The notes under the pieces: generated by a model
Seen by the model: only the letters and a program-made list of their open reading frames with translations
Told to the model about the DNA's origin: nothing
The model's database searches: none
Position numbers and translations under genes: made by a program
Part shown: piece after piece, positions 1 through 8,767 of the stretch
How positions within the stretch are numbered: the first letter of the stretch is position 1
Layout: each line of letters starts with the position of its first letter
NCBI GenBank assembly: GCA_021740645.1
Contig: JAIOZL010000004.1
Span: forward strand, 62,001-126,000
Reading direction: 5' to 3'
DNA: 64,000 bases
Source: Bacteroidales bacterium
GTDB taxonomy: Bacteria; Bacteroidota; Bacteroidia; Bacteroidales; JAADJA01

Positions 1-3000
1 TGAAAAAAGTGGGAGCCTGATGAAGCATCCAAAGGATAACCCTCCAGGCTTGTTTCAACGATCACTTTTGCATTGCTGATCTGCGGCCAGTTAACGGGTA
101 TTCCAATCCACCGGTCGCGCGTACCCCAGCGGCCCGGGCCTATTAAAATGTATTGTTTCCCCTCTTTTGACATCGTGGCATTCAATGTCTCAATTTCAGT
201 CACCATTTCCATGGTTTTTGATTTGTCAAACTTATTGCGATCAACATAAATCACATCCTGTATAGTATCAATTAATCCATTGCCCATCACCTTTTCTGAA
301 TAAAGGAGAATACTTTTTGGATCAATTTTATCCATATCAACGTTATAATCATCCACATTCCCAATCATGGGTTTCACCTGTAAAAGGTAAAAGGAAGCTT
401 TCAGCTTTTTATCCCTGTTCAGGTCGATGGCAAATTCAATTTCAACCGGTGAACCCAGGGCTTCTTTCACAATCTCCAGGACAACCTCTATCGTCTTCGC
501 CATGGGGATATAATTATATTTTAAAATATTGCCAAAGTTGATCACCCTTGGGCCAGTTTTGTCGAGGCCGGCACTAATGGTATTATTTATCGGGTCGAAC
601 ACCGAAGCACAATGTTTAAGAGTCCCATGTTTTTCAGCCTCGTAAATATCAGGTTTAATCAAGCCGGCAATGTCGCCCTCCAACAGGTTGACATCTTTTT
701 TGGCCAAATCCACAGCATAAAACTCTGTTTGGGAATTCTGTATCTGATCCTTGGGAGAATTGATATCTGTGGTGGGATATTTGGGTGAAAACCGGTAGGC
801 CTTTTCTCCTTCTACAACATACTTACCCAGTCCAAAAGCGGCTACTGCAAAACCTTCTTCAGGTTTCATGTGGGCAAAGGGATAAAAATTATAGGATTGT
901 GCGACACCACTGATATGTGGATAAAAAAAGTCTCCAAATTTATGCCCCACCACTTCCTGGATAACTACCGCCATTTTTTCTTCTTCGAGGCTGTAACTAA
1001 CCGCTTTAAAATATCCACGGGCCACATCAGAATAAACTGAAGCATAAACCAATTTAATGGCATCCATTATTTGCTGAAGCCTTACATTGATATCCGGATG
1101 ATTATTTGGAAGTAAAAACGTTTCAAAAATACCAGCAAAAGGTTGCATTAAACTATCTTCAAATAAACCAGAAGATCGCACAGCTAATGGCTTGGTGATC
1201 ATTTTAAGCAGCTCTTTTATCCGCTTGATTAAGGTGGGGGTTAACCGGGCATGAAGAAAACGCCATTTGATCTCCTCGTAGGGAATATTATCCGTTTTCA
1301 CAAAATGCAGATGATTGCTGTCCAGGAAATATTCAAATTCATCCGTGCCGATAATTGCTGTACGGGGTGTTTTAAGATTGATATCCGGGAGAAACTGGCT
1401 AAAGTCGAGGTTGTAGATCAGGGAATTTAAAAAAGCAAGTCCTCTCCCTTTCCCGCCCATAGCCCCTTCTGTGAGGGTAACAATATTACTTTGATCCATA
1501 ATGGCCACAGGATCATAAGGAATAACCTTCCCCTGGTTTTTCTCATTCCTAAATTTCTTTATGGTTCCCACAAGGTATTCCCTTATGGCCTCAGCATCTG
1601 TAAATTCAACAGCTTTTTTAGGGTGAAGCACCTTGGCTGCCTGAATCTCTCCCCTTGCCATGAGCCATGTACTAAAATGATCGTTTTTTGCATGATACAA
1701 AATCGACTCTTTGGAAATGGTTTTTAAATGCCTCTCAAAATCTTTGAGGGACTTAACTTCTACCAGCTTCTTACCACTTTTATCCCGATACACAAAATTA
1801 CCAAATCCCAGGTAGTGCATTATAAAGTTCTTAATCTCCTGCTCAAGGGAATCTGAGTCTTTATAAATAAAAGTAGTTTTCAGTTTATAAGCTTCTTCCG
1901 CACAATTTTGATCAGAAGATTGGATAATGACAGGGACATCCATTTTATGGGCTCTCAAATGCCTCACTAAATCAAAACCGGCTTTTTCATTCACTTCTCC
2001 ATTTTTCTCAAACTTCACATCGGTGATCAAACAGAAAATGTATTCCTGGTATTTGCTATATATTTCAATGGCCTCTTCATAATTGGTTGCCAAAAGAATT
2101 TTTGGCCTTGCCCGCAGCTTCAGGACTTTATATAAATCATCAGTGCTTACGTCATCAATGATACGCTTTGTCTGGTCAAGAACGATTTTATAAAGAATGG
2201 GCAAATAACGTGAATAATACACCGGAGAATCTTCTACCACCAGGATATATCTCACAAGGGCAATCCTGGTATCATTTTCAAGATTAATCCGGTCCTCCAC
2301 GTATTTAATCATGGCAAAAAAGATCCTTGGGTCACCGTTCCAAACAAATATCCGGTCATAGGCAATGGGTCTTTCACTTTCTTTAATAATTGCCACATCC
2401 CTATTATTATTGAGCAAAAGGAAGACAGGGATATATGGAAAGCTCTTTTTAATTTTCTCAGAAATGTCAACCGGGTACTTTTTATCTACCCCAACCATGA
2501 TAATCACCAGGTCGAAGTGTTTTGAATGAAGATGTTCCAAAGCTTCCTCAGGGGCTGACACTCCGGTAACCCGCGGAAGTGATGTTAAATTCAGCTTGGC
2601 ATATTCATCCATCATATGCTCCGAAAACCTTCCTTCCTTTTCAATACTGTAGGCATCGTATAAATTTGAAATAATAAGAATTTCTTTGACTTTAAAAGGC
2701 ATCAGGTCGTGATACAGATCGCGGTTGTAGTTGTTTTTATTTAAAAACCGTTGCAAAAGCTGTAGGCTGGTAATCGAGCAAAGTTCTTTAGGTTCTTCAT
2801 TTTCTTCTTCTTTGGCAGTATATCCAAACCGTTTAAGCGCTTCCTTCCCTTTAACGCTATTGATATAACCGGTTAAAATATTGGCAAGATTTTCAATAAG
2901 GTCGCGTTCCTCCTTTAAAAAGGGGCCTTCATAGGCAGCAGGAAAACTTTTCGTGTAATATACTTCAATGAAACCTTTTACATCATCAATGGTAGCAAAC

Positions 3001-3263
3001 TCCTGAATCAATTTCCATCCGGTAGTTTTAAAATCATTCGACACAAATTCGTCGTGGTCATATTTTATCCGGGCTGTAGTAAATTCGGGGTATTGCCAAC
3101 CATCAGGTAAAATATGGGTAATATTCTGAAGGGTTTCATTCACTGATTTTCCTTCCTTTAAAATGGCTGTAGTGCGGTTAATCGTCGACAACTCCTTAAG
3201 CCGTTCAAGGCTTTCTGTTTTCAGCTGTTCAAACTTTCTCACATCTTTTTCCGAATTACTCAT
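1..3263 (-). CDS. GAF-receiver-PEP/pyruvate-binding (PPDK_N) protein, C-terminus beyond the window
   Basis: An open frame of 1087 codons runs from ATG at 3263 off the left edge; AGAAGGG lies just upstream as a possible ribosome site. Residues about 1-150 resemble the GAF-like sensor domain found before kinases (ILPDGWQYPE). About 240-500 read as one degenerate and one better receiver domain (LVVEDSP near 341-349, acceptor-like LITDV near 412). About 590-965 are an ATP-grasp PEP/pyruvate-binding domain like PPDK/PEP synthase N-termini (GGKGRG near 603, AVRSSGLFEDS near 695, LLQVKP near 960). A GPGRWGTRDRW motif follows. The phosphohistidine swivel and PEP-utilising barrel of PEP synthase are not seen in the visible part. 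It is therefore probably not a plain PEP synthase; I infer a signalling or regulatory nucleotidyl/phosphoryl-transfer role. Automatic pipelines would likely name it PEP synthase or pyruvate phosphate dikinase. Confidence 0.8.
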   Translation of the reverse strand, partial: MSNSEKDVRKFEQLKTESLERLKELSTINRTTAILKEGKSVNETLQNITHILPDGWQYPEFTTARIKYDHDEFVSNDFKTTGWKLIQEFATIDDVKGFIEVYYTKSFPAAYEGPFLKEERDLIENLANILTGYINSVKGKEALKRFGYTAKEEENEEPKELCSITSLQLLQRFLNKNNYNRDLYHDLMPFKVKEILIISNLYDAYSIEKEGRFSEHMMDEYAKLNLTSLPRVTGVSAPEEALEHLHSKHFDLVIIMVGVDKKYPVDISEKIKKSFPYIPVFLLLNNNRDVAIIKESERPIAYDRIFVWNGDPRIFFAMIKYVEDRINLENDTRIALVRYILVVEDSPVYYSRYLPILYKIVLDQTKRIIDDVSTDDLYKVLKLRARPKILLATNYEEAIEIYSKYQEYIFCLITDVKFEKNGEVNEKAGFDLVRHLRAHKMDVPVIIQSSDQNCAEEAYKLKTTFIYKDSDSLEQEIKNFIMHYLGFGNFVYRDKSGKKLVEVKSLKDFERHLKTISKESILYHAKNDHFSTWLMARGEIQAAKVLHPKKAVEFTDAEAIREYLVGTIKKFRNEKNQGKVIPYDPVAIMDQSNIVTLTEGAMGGKGRGLAFLNSLIYNLDFSQFLPDINLKTPRTAIIGTDEFEYFLDSNHLHFVKTDNIPYEEIKWRFLHARLTPTLIKRIKELLKMITKPLAVRSSGLFEDSLMQPFAGIFETFLLPNNHPDINVRLQQIMDAIKLVYASVYSDVARGYFKAVSYSLEEEKMAVVIQEVVGHKFGDFFYPHISGVAQSYNFYPFAHMKPEEGFAVAAFGLGKYVVEGEKAYRFSPKYPTTDINSPKDQIQNSQTEFYAVDLAKKDVNLLEGDIAGLIKPDIYEAEKHGTLKHCASVFDPINNTISAGLDKTGPRVINFGNILKYNYIPMAKTIEVVLEIVKEALGSPVEIEFAIDLNRDKKLKASFYLLQVKPMIGNVDDYNVDMDKIDPKSILLYSEKVMGNGLIDTIQDVIYVDRNKFDKSKTMEMVTEIETLNATMSKEGKQYILIGPGRWGTRDRWIGIPVNWPQISNAKVIVETSLEGYPLDASSGSHFF

Positions 3264-3563
3264 CTGCTTCCCTTCTTAAATAAAAATATTTTACTGCAAA
3301 ATTATTAGAAACCCTCCTATATTTTAAGGCTTAAATATATTAATTTTTTTGCACTTGTTTGTAAAAATGATATTTAAACTGTTAATAAATTAACACTTAA
3401 AAAATATTCTGAAATACACTTATATCTATTTATATGGATTATATATAATTAATTGTATGTAAAATTTTTATATGATTCTTATGATCGGATTAAAATTTTT
3501 ATTTAATATTGCTCAGAATAAAACACAACTTACTAAATAATTAATTAAAAGATAGTTATAATT
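3264..3563. other. Divergent intergenic region between the PPDK_N-type gene and gdhA
   Basis: These 300 bases are very AT-rich and hold no gene. They contain the Rex-like inverted repeat at 3380-3395. A weak -7-like TAATATTG lies at 3504-3511 for gdhA, and a weak minus-strand TATATTTA at 3332-3339. Neither has a convincing -33 TTTG, so promoter positions are uncertain. Confidence 0.5.
3380..3395. promoter_or_regulatory. Rex-like inverted repeat (candidate operator)
   Basis: TGTTAAT-AA-ATTAACA is a perfect 7-2-7 inverted repeat. It matches the core of the redox-repressor Rex site TTGTTAAnnnnTTAACAA, known from clostridia and relatives, except at the outer bases. It sits 117 bp from the minus-strand start at 3263 and 169 bp from gdhA, so either gene could be the target. 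A second, fuller match is at 42649. Function is inferred; such palindromes also arise by chance in AT-rich DNA. Confidence 0.4.
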
Positions 3564-4910
3564 ATGGCAAACGATCAGTTACTTAAAGATTTTATGGCCA
3601 AGGTAATTGCCAAAAATCCGGGTGAAGTGGAGTATCATCAAGCTGTTGAAGAAGTAGCAGCAACAATTCTTCCTTTTATCGAAGAAAACCCAAAGTACAA
3701 AACAGCAAAGATTCTTGAAAGAATCGGCGAACCTGAAAGAGTAATTTTATTCAGGATCCCCTGGGTAGATGATAAAGGTGAAGTTCAAATCAATAAGGGA
3801 TACCGTATTGAAATGAACAGCGCAATAGGGCCTTACAAAGGTGGTCTTCGTTTTCATCCAACTGTAAATCTTGGTGTACTTAAATTCTTAGCTTACGAGC
3901 AGGTATTTAAAAACTCATTAACTACCCTTCCAATGGGCGGTGGTAAAGGTGGATCTGATTTCGATCCCAAAGGAAAATCTGATGCAGAAGTAATGCGTTT
4001 CTGCCAGAGTTTCATGTCAGAATTATTCCGTCACATTGGCCCTAACACTGACGTTCCTGCCGGAGATATTGGAGTAGGTGGACGTGAGATTGGTTTCTTA
4101 TTCGGGCAATACAAAAGATTACGCAATGAATTTACCGGCGTTCTTACCGGAAAAGGTATCGAATGGGGTGGTTCATTAATTCGTCCGGAAGCTACTGGTT
4201 ACGGACAGGTTTATTTTGCTGAAGAAATGCTGAAAACCCGTGGCGACAGCATGAAAGGTAAAATTTGTACCGTTTCTGGTTCAGGTAACGTAGCACAATA
4301 CTGTACTGAAAAAGCTACAGAATTAGGAGCTAAAGTGGTTACCCTCTCTGATTCACAAGGATACATTTATGATCCGGCTGGTATCAATAAAGAAAAACTT
4401 GAATATGTGATGTGGCTGAAGAATGTAAAACGTGGCCGTATCAGTGAGTACGCTGAAAAATATGGTGTAGAATACATTGCAGGAAAACGCCCATGGGAAG
4501 TGAAATGTGATGTAGCCCTTCCATCTGCTACTCAAAACGAGATCAATGGTGACGAAGCTAAAATGTTACTTGCCAATGGTTGTTTCGTAGTTTCTGAAGG
4601 GGCCAACATGCCTTCAACCCCAGAAGCGATTGACGTCTACCTCGATGCCAAGATCCTTTACGGACCAGGGAAAGCAGCTAACGCCGGTGGTGTTGCCGTT
4701 TCCGGTCTTGAAATGGCCCAGAACTCAATGCGTTTTGGTTGGACCCGCGAAGAAGTTGATGCCAAGCTGTTACAGATCATGAAAGACATTCATGCTAACT
4801 GTATCAAGTATGGAAAAGATGAAGATGGTTGGGTGAACTACGTAAGAGGTGCTAACATTGGTGGATTTGTTAAAGTTGCTGATGCTATGCTTGCACAGGG
4901 TATTGTATAA
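3564..4910 (+). CDS. gdhA: NADP-type glutamate dehydrogenase
   Basis: The 448-residue product has the length of hexameric short-form glutamate dehydrogenases. It interconverts 2-oxoglutarate plus ammonia and glutamate in the cytosol. The substrate-binding half carries PMGGGKGGSDFDPKG with the catalytic lysine at residue 128 (the same number as in E. coli GdhA), RFHPTVN before it, and NTDVPAGDIGVG with the catalytic aspartate. The Rossmann half has a GSGNVAQY turn (VSGSGNVAQYCTEKA), and the C-terminal part has ANAGGVAVSGLEM. Cofactor choice (NADPH rather than NADH) is inferred from similarity to the GdhA type. It is monocistronic: a long AT-rich leader region lies upstream and a strong terminator follows within 25 bp. 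A Rex-like palindrome upstream hints at redox control. Confidence 0.95.
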   Translation: MANDQLLKDFMAKVIAKNPGEVEYHQAVEEVAATILPFIEENPKYKTAKILERIGEPERVILFRIPWVDDKGEVQINKGYRIEMNSAIGPYKGGLRFHPTVNLGVLKFLAYEQVFKNSLTTLPMGGGKGGSDFDPKGKSDAEVMRFCQSFMSELFRHIGPNTDVPAGDIGVGGREIGFLFGQYKRLRNEFTGVLTGKGIEWGGSLIRPEATGYGQVYFAEEMLKTRGDSMKGKICTVSGSGNVAQYCTEKATELGAKVVTLSDSQGYIYDPAGINKEKLEYVMWLKNVKRGRISEYAEKYGVEYIAGKRPWEVKCDVALPSATQNEINGDEAKMLLANGCFVVSEGANMPSTPEAIDVYLDAKILYGPGKAANAGGVAVSGLEMAQNSMRFGWTREEVDAKLLQIMKDIHANCIKYGKDEDGWVNYVRGANIGGFVKVADAMLAQGIV

Positions 4911-4933
4911 TATCTTTCCAATATAAAATAATG

Positions 4934-4966
4934 GACCCCTGGCCCTGGTCGGGGGTTTTTTATTTT
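4934..4966 (+). terminator. Rho-independent terminator of gdhA
   Basis: A GC-rich hairpin with ACCCC pairing to GGGGT around a TGGCCCTGGTC loop is followed directly by TTTTTTATTTT. It lies 24 bp after the gdhA stop. Confidence 0.8.
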
Positions 4967-5105
4967 CTGTTTATTTTTAAGTGGTATATCCGTTGGAAAT
5001 TATATAGGTTCTAAATTAGTATTAAATCTTGCTTTTTTCGTTTTTTTTTTTTTTATTTAGTGGGCGTTTTCCAAATCAATAAAACAATACTAAAACTAAA
5101 AAAAA

Positions 5106-6059
5106 ATGAAAAAGAGAACGCTTATTATGCTGGCTTTTACAGTCATTGCAAGCGCAAGTATTATTTTGTTAAATGCTTGCTCAAAATCCGATCAGTCAAA
5201 ACCTGAAGGCAAAGCTGATTACAAATATGCTGATTTTGTGCCTGTTGATGATCAAGTACCACAGCTTATTGAGGGTTTTAATCAAAAGTATTCAGATTTT
5301 AAAACAGGGTATAAAAGTGGTGAGAGCATTCCTCTAAATGAAGTAATTTGGACATTGGAAGCTGGTGTGAATTATGAATTTACGGAACCCAGGGATGAAA
5401 ATGCCTTATTAATTGAAGTGCCTTCTCAAATTACCATTCCTGTTGAATTTTCTGTCGATAATACCCCGGTTGTTTCAATGGAGGATGTATTTGAAGCATA
5501 CTCTTCTTTTATCAGTTCTACAGAAGGATTCTTGACTACTGGGGAAAATGAAACTAAATTTGTTCTGGCAGATGTTGAATTAGGTAGTCTTAATGGAAAT
5601 AATGCAAATATAAATCTAACCTTATTAGGAGGATTGTATTACCCCGGAAGCTGCCAAATTGATGATAACAATGATTATTGGTATTTCTTTGATGGTTTAG
5701 GGAGGTGTAATGATTTATCTCCTGCCTATACCGGCCTGGATGCAATGCATCGATTGGACAACCTGATGAATTGTGCTCAACCCTATTGCTCAACTGGGAC
5801 GCCTGTTTATTATGGCATTGTCACGTATGAGATTCCAGGCGCACTTGGTGGAGAGGTTGATGATTGTGAAAATCCTGAATGGTTGGATTATGATTTTGAT
5901 TATAATGTTTATTATATGAATTTATATAAACCATCTGGGAAATCGTATTTAAATTGCAATTCCTATCAGGACCTCATTACCTCATATCCAGAAGAAATTT
6001 ATGGACAGGTTATGGTTATTAGATATGGTAATTGGTATTGTCAGGGAGGTGGTGAATAA
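5106..6059 (+). CDS. Predicted lipoprotein of unknown function
   Basis: The 317-residue product begins MKKRTLIML and has a hydrophobic stretch ending in LLNAC-S, a lipobox, so it should be lipidated at Cys25 and anchored in a membrane. No domain is recognised. The mature protein is acidic, and the half after about residue 180 has several cysteines and many Tyr, Asn and Asp residues, which fits an exported, possibly disulfide-containing protein. It is followed after 74 bp by a T9SS cargo gene in the same direction, with a hairpin between them. A run of 14 T residues lies at 5041-5054, 51 bp before the start; such tracts are phase-variable in some bacteria, but nothing here demonstrates that. 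Confidence 0.7.
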   Translation: MKKRTLIMLAFTVIASASIILLNACSKSDQSKPEGKADYKYADFVPVDDQVPQLIEGFNQKYSDFKTGYKSGESIPLNEVIWTLEAGVNYEFTEPRDENALLIEVPSQITIPVEFSVDNTPVVSMEDVFEAYSSFISSTEGFLTTGENETKFVLADVELGSLNGNNANINLTLLGGLYYPGSCQIDDNNDYWYFFDGLGRCNDLSPAYTGLDAMHRLDNLMNCAQPYCSTGTPVYYGIVTYEIPGALGGEVDDCENPEWLDYDFDYNVYYMNLYKPSGKSYLNCNSYQDLITSYPEEIYGQVMVIRYGNWYCQGGGE

Positions 6060-6066
6060 CTTATAA

Positions 6067-6099
6067 ATAGCGGTAGGGTTTTTTTAATCCTCCCGCTAT
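6067..6099. terminator. Hairpin between two secreted-protein genes
   Basis: ATAGCGG and CCGCTAT pair, extended by AGG/CCT after one mismatch, around a T-rich loop. It begins 7 bp after the lipoprotein stop. The U-tract is in the loop rather than after the stem, so termination efficiency is uncertain. Confidence 0.45.
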
Positions 6100-6133
6100 C
6101 TTGTAAAATGAAAATTTACTAATATAAAATAAT

Positions 6134-7612
6134 ATGGATAAAAAATTTGCATTTTCAATTAGGTTATGCATACTGTGCGCTTTTATCCTTATTTGTGCAG
6201 TATTATATTCCCAAACATTTGAAAAATTTTATCATACAAGTTTAGATGATCATACAAGTGATGCAATTCAATTGTCAAATGGGAATTCCGTAATAGTAAT
6301 TAATCGTGGAGACTTTTTTACTCAATTTAGTGATTTTATTCTTTTAATTATCGAGCCAGATGGAAACATTGCAGATTCAATAATATATTCTGGATCTGAG
6401 AATTATAATTTTTATGGGTTAAGCAACTTACATAATTATAATGATTCAATTATTGTTGGATTTCGCGTGTGTGCTGATGAACAATTAAATTCGTTTTTAA
6501 ATATAATCAAATTCGATGAAGAATTTAATGTATTGCTTGATACAATCGTTGGCTATGAAATTCCAGAGTTATATTTGTTTTACGACCTCTTTACAATTGA
6601 TTATAAATTAATTGTAACAGCTACAGAAACAGTTACAAATGAAGTATTTCTGTACGAGTACGAGCTTGATAGTGATAAATTAAACTACCATTCTATTATT
6701 GATACCGGTGGATTTATAAATCAATGGCCGATGATCATAGCAGATTTACCTGAAAAAAATGTTTTTCATCTATATTTATTTGATGTTTATAAAACCATTT
6801 ACGAAATTAATAAAGCTGATTTTTCAGTAGATACTACATACAATTATTACCCATATAATTTTCAGCCACGTAAAGCCATTTCAAGCTTTGATGATAGTAC
6901 TTATTTTGTTGCAGGCCGTGAATCTGATCTGTCAAATCCTGATGTCAGATTTATTCCTTCATATTTTGAAATAAGTCAGAATGGAAATATACTGAACTAC
7001 CAAATTTATGACCTTCAAAATGATACGAGTTCTTATTTTGTGTCTGATTGTTTTGTAAGAACGGAAACCCGGATATACTTTGCTCTAACATATAATTACA
7101 CAAGTGATCCTCCCTTTACCATCATTCCCGAGCCACGCTGGATCTGGCTTATGTGCCTTTACCCGGATGGTACGCTTGACTGGCAGCGGTTTTACAAAGG
7201 GGACGTAAATTATATGCCCTTTGAGCTATTGCCAACCAGCGATGGGGGTTTGTTAATCGGATCCAACAGGTATGACTGGAACGACCCTGTACCCTACCAA
7301 CGGGATGTTCACATTTTAAAAGTGGACAGTACCGGCTGGTATGAGGGACTGGCAACCGGATTGCCAAATGATGAAGCAATGAATCAAATTTTGGTTTATC
7401 CCAACCCGGCCAGCGATTACATAAAGTTTGTTTTAGGGATGTACAAAAACCTCAAACTTGACATTTATAATTCGGCTGGTTTGTTGGTTTACTCTGACTT
7501 CCTTGAACAAACAAAAATAATTGATGTTTCCCATTTGCCAAAGGGCTTATATTTATACCTCTTGAAAGGAAAAAATGGCTTTTACGAAAAAGGGAAATTG
7601 ATCAAGGAATAA
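6134..7612 (+). CDS. T9SS-secreted protein with C-terminal sorting domain
   Basis: The 492-residue product has an N-terminal signal peptide (hydrophobic residues about 9-26, then SQTF). Its C-terminal 75 residues form a typical type A sorting domain: VYPNPASDYI, then LDIYNSAGLLV, then LPKGLYLYLLKG and a basic end. It should cross the inner membrane by Sec and the outer membrane by the type IX system, after which the C-terminus is cleaved. The middle, about 30-400, has recurring short beta-strand-like segments and resembles the propeller-like body of many T9SS proteins; no enzyme motif is visible. The first two thirds are very AT-rich, whereas about 7120-7380 is clearly more GC-rich. It ends 1 bp from the convergent wecB stop, leaving no room for a terminator. 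Confidence 0.8.
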   Translation: MDKKFAFSIRLCILCAFILICAVLYSQTFEKFYHTSLDDHTSDAIQLSNGNSVIVINRGDFFTQFSDFILLIIEPDGNIADSIIYSGSENYNFYGLSNLHNYNDSIIVGFRVCADEQLNSFLNIIKFDEEFNVLLDTIVGYEIPELYLFYDLFTIDYKLIVTATETVTNEVFLYEYELDSDKLNYHSIIDTGGFINQWPMIIADLPEKNVFHLYLFDVYKTIYEINKADFSVDTTYNYYPYNFQPRKAISSFDDSTYFVAGRESDLSNPDVRFIPSYFEISQNGNILNYQIYDLQNDTSSYFVSDCFVRTETRIYFALTYNYTSDPPFTIIPEPRWIWLMCLYPDGTLDWQRFYKGDVNYMPFELLPTSDGGLLIGSNRYDWNDPVPYQRDVHILKVDSTGWYEGLATGLPNDEAMNQILVYPNPASDYIKFVLGMYKNLKLDIYNSAGLLVYSDFLEQTKIIDVSHLPKGLYLYLLKGKNGFYEKGKLIKE

Positions 7613-7613
7613 A

Positions 7614-8753
7614 TTACCCAATCATCTTCCTGCAAATAAATTCAGCAGCATTCCCATTACCAAAAATAGAAGGGTAATTTCGATTTTGATTTTCACTAAA
7701 ATGCTGGAAAGCATCTTTAATTTTATTTAAATCAGCATTACAAATAATGCCACACCCATTTTCCACGATTTCCACCCACTCTGTTTCAGGGCGTAAAATA
7801 ATTACCGGCTTTTTAAAAAAATAAGCTTCTTTTTGAACTCCCCCAGAATCGGTCATCACCATTTTGCAGTTTTTCTCCAACACCAGTATGTCAAAAAATG
7901 AGGCAGGTGGAATGATCTTTATTTTTGGATTGGCAAAAGTAGCTTTATACAGTTCAGGGGAAAGATGTTTTATTAACACCCCCGAAGTTCGCGGATGAAG
8001 GGGTAAAACGATTTCAACCCCAAAGTCGGCAGTAATTTGATTAAGCGCTGTAAATATGGAATTTAACCTAAGCGGGTCATCGGTATTAAAATCACGATGA
8101 ATGGTACAAAGAATATAATGGCCAGGTTCCAGGTCATTGGATTTGAGAATCACAGATTTTGATTCAGCAACTTCACTAAAATACAAGCTGTTGTCGTACA
8201 TGATATCCCCGCAATGAAAAACACCCGGACGATCCGCTGTAAAAGGCGGTTTTGTTTGTACATTAAATCCTTCTCCGATCAGGTTATTTAATCCTGCAAG
8301 CGTGGGTGTAAAAAGCAGGGTAGAAAGATGATCGCAAACGATGCGGTTTATTTCCTCCGGCATTTTTTTGTTGAACGACCGTAATCCTGCTTCTATATGT
8401 ACAAGTGGAACGGGGATTTTGGATGCTGCAACAGCACCGGCAAGGGTTGAGTTGGTATCGCCATAAACAAGCACAAAATCGGGCTTTTCTTTTAAAATTA
8501 CGGATTCAAGTTTTTCGATCATTAAAGCCGTTTGAACCGCATGGCTTGCCGAACCTACGGTTAGGTTATAATCCGGTTTGGGAATTTGCATTTCGTCGAA
8601 AAATACCTGCGACATAGTATCATCATAGTGTTGCCCGGTATGTACTATTATTTCCTGCAATTGAGCTGAGAAGCTATTTTTAATCGCTCTGCTAATGGCA
8701 GCAGCTTTAATAAACTGAGGACGGGCACCAACAATGGTGAGAATTTTTTTCAT
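7614..8753 (-). CDS. wecB: UDP-N-acetylglucosamine 2-epimerase (non-hydrolysing)
   Basis: The 379-residue product matches the WecB/MnaA family in length and motifs: GARPQFIKAA at the N-terminus, VHTGQHYDDTMS, VYGDTNSTLAGA, HIEAGLRSF followed by MPEEINR, and TDSGGVQKEA near residue 305. It interconverts UDP-GlcNAc and UDP-ManNAc in the cytosol, feeding surface polysaccharide or glycan synthesis. The gene lies 14 bp downstream of radC on the same strand and probably shares its transcript. No other polysaccharide genes adjoin, so the destination of the ManNAc cannot be read from context. The symbol follows the enzyme family; the name mnaA would be equivalent. Confidence 0.93.
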   Translation of the reverse strand: MKKILTIVGARPQFIKAAAISRAIKNSFSAQLQEIIVHTGQHYDDTMSQVFFDEMQIPKPDYNLTVGSASHAVQTALMIEKLESVILKEKPDFVLVYGDTNSTLAGAVAASKIPVPLVHIEAGLRSFNKKMPEEINRIVCDHLSTLLFTPTLAGLNNLIGEGFNVQTKPPFTADRPGVFHCGDIMYDNSLYFSEVAESKSVILKSNDLEPGHYILCTIHRDFNTDDPLRLNSIFTALNQITADFGVEIVLPLHPRTSGVLIKHLSPELYKATFANPKIKIIPPASFFDILVLEKNCKMVMTDSGGVQKEAYFFKKPVIILRPETEWVEIVENGCGIICNADLNKIKDAFQHFSENQNRNYPSIFGNGNAAEFICRKMIG

Positions 8754-8767
8754 ACGACAAAACTAAC

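Noticed and set aside
3504..3511. TAATATTG as a -7 variant (also at 37186 and 56357)
   Set aside because: It recurs upstream of three genes, but only 56357 has a TTGG-like -33 at a suitable distance; in AT-rich DNA this is weak evidence, so no separate promoters were called.
7149..7379. Minus-strand 76-codon frame opposite the T9SS cargo gene
   Set aside because: Shadow frame in the GC-richer part of a clear coding gene.
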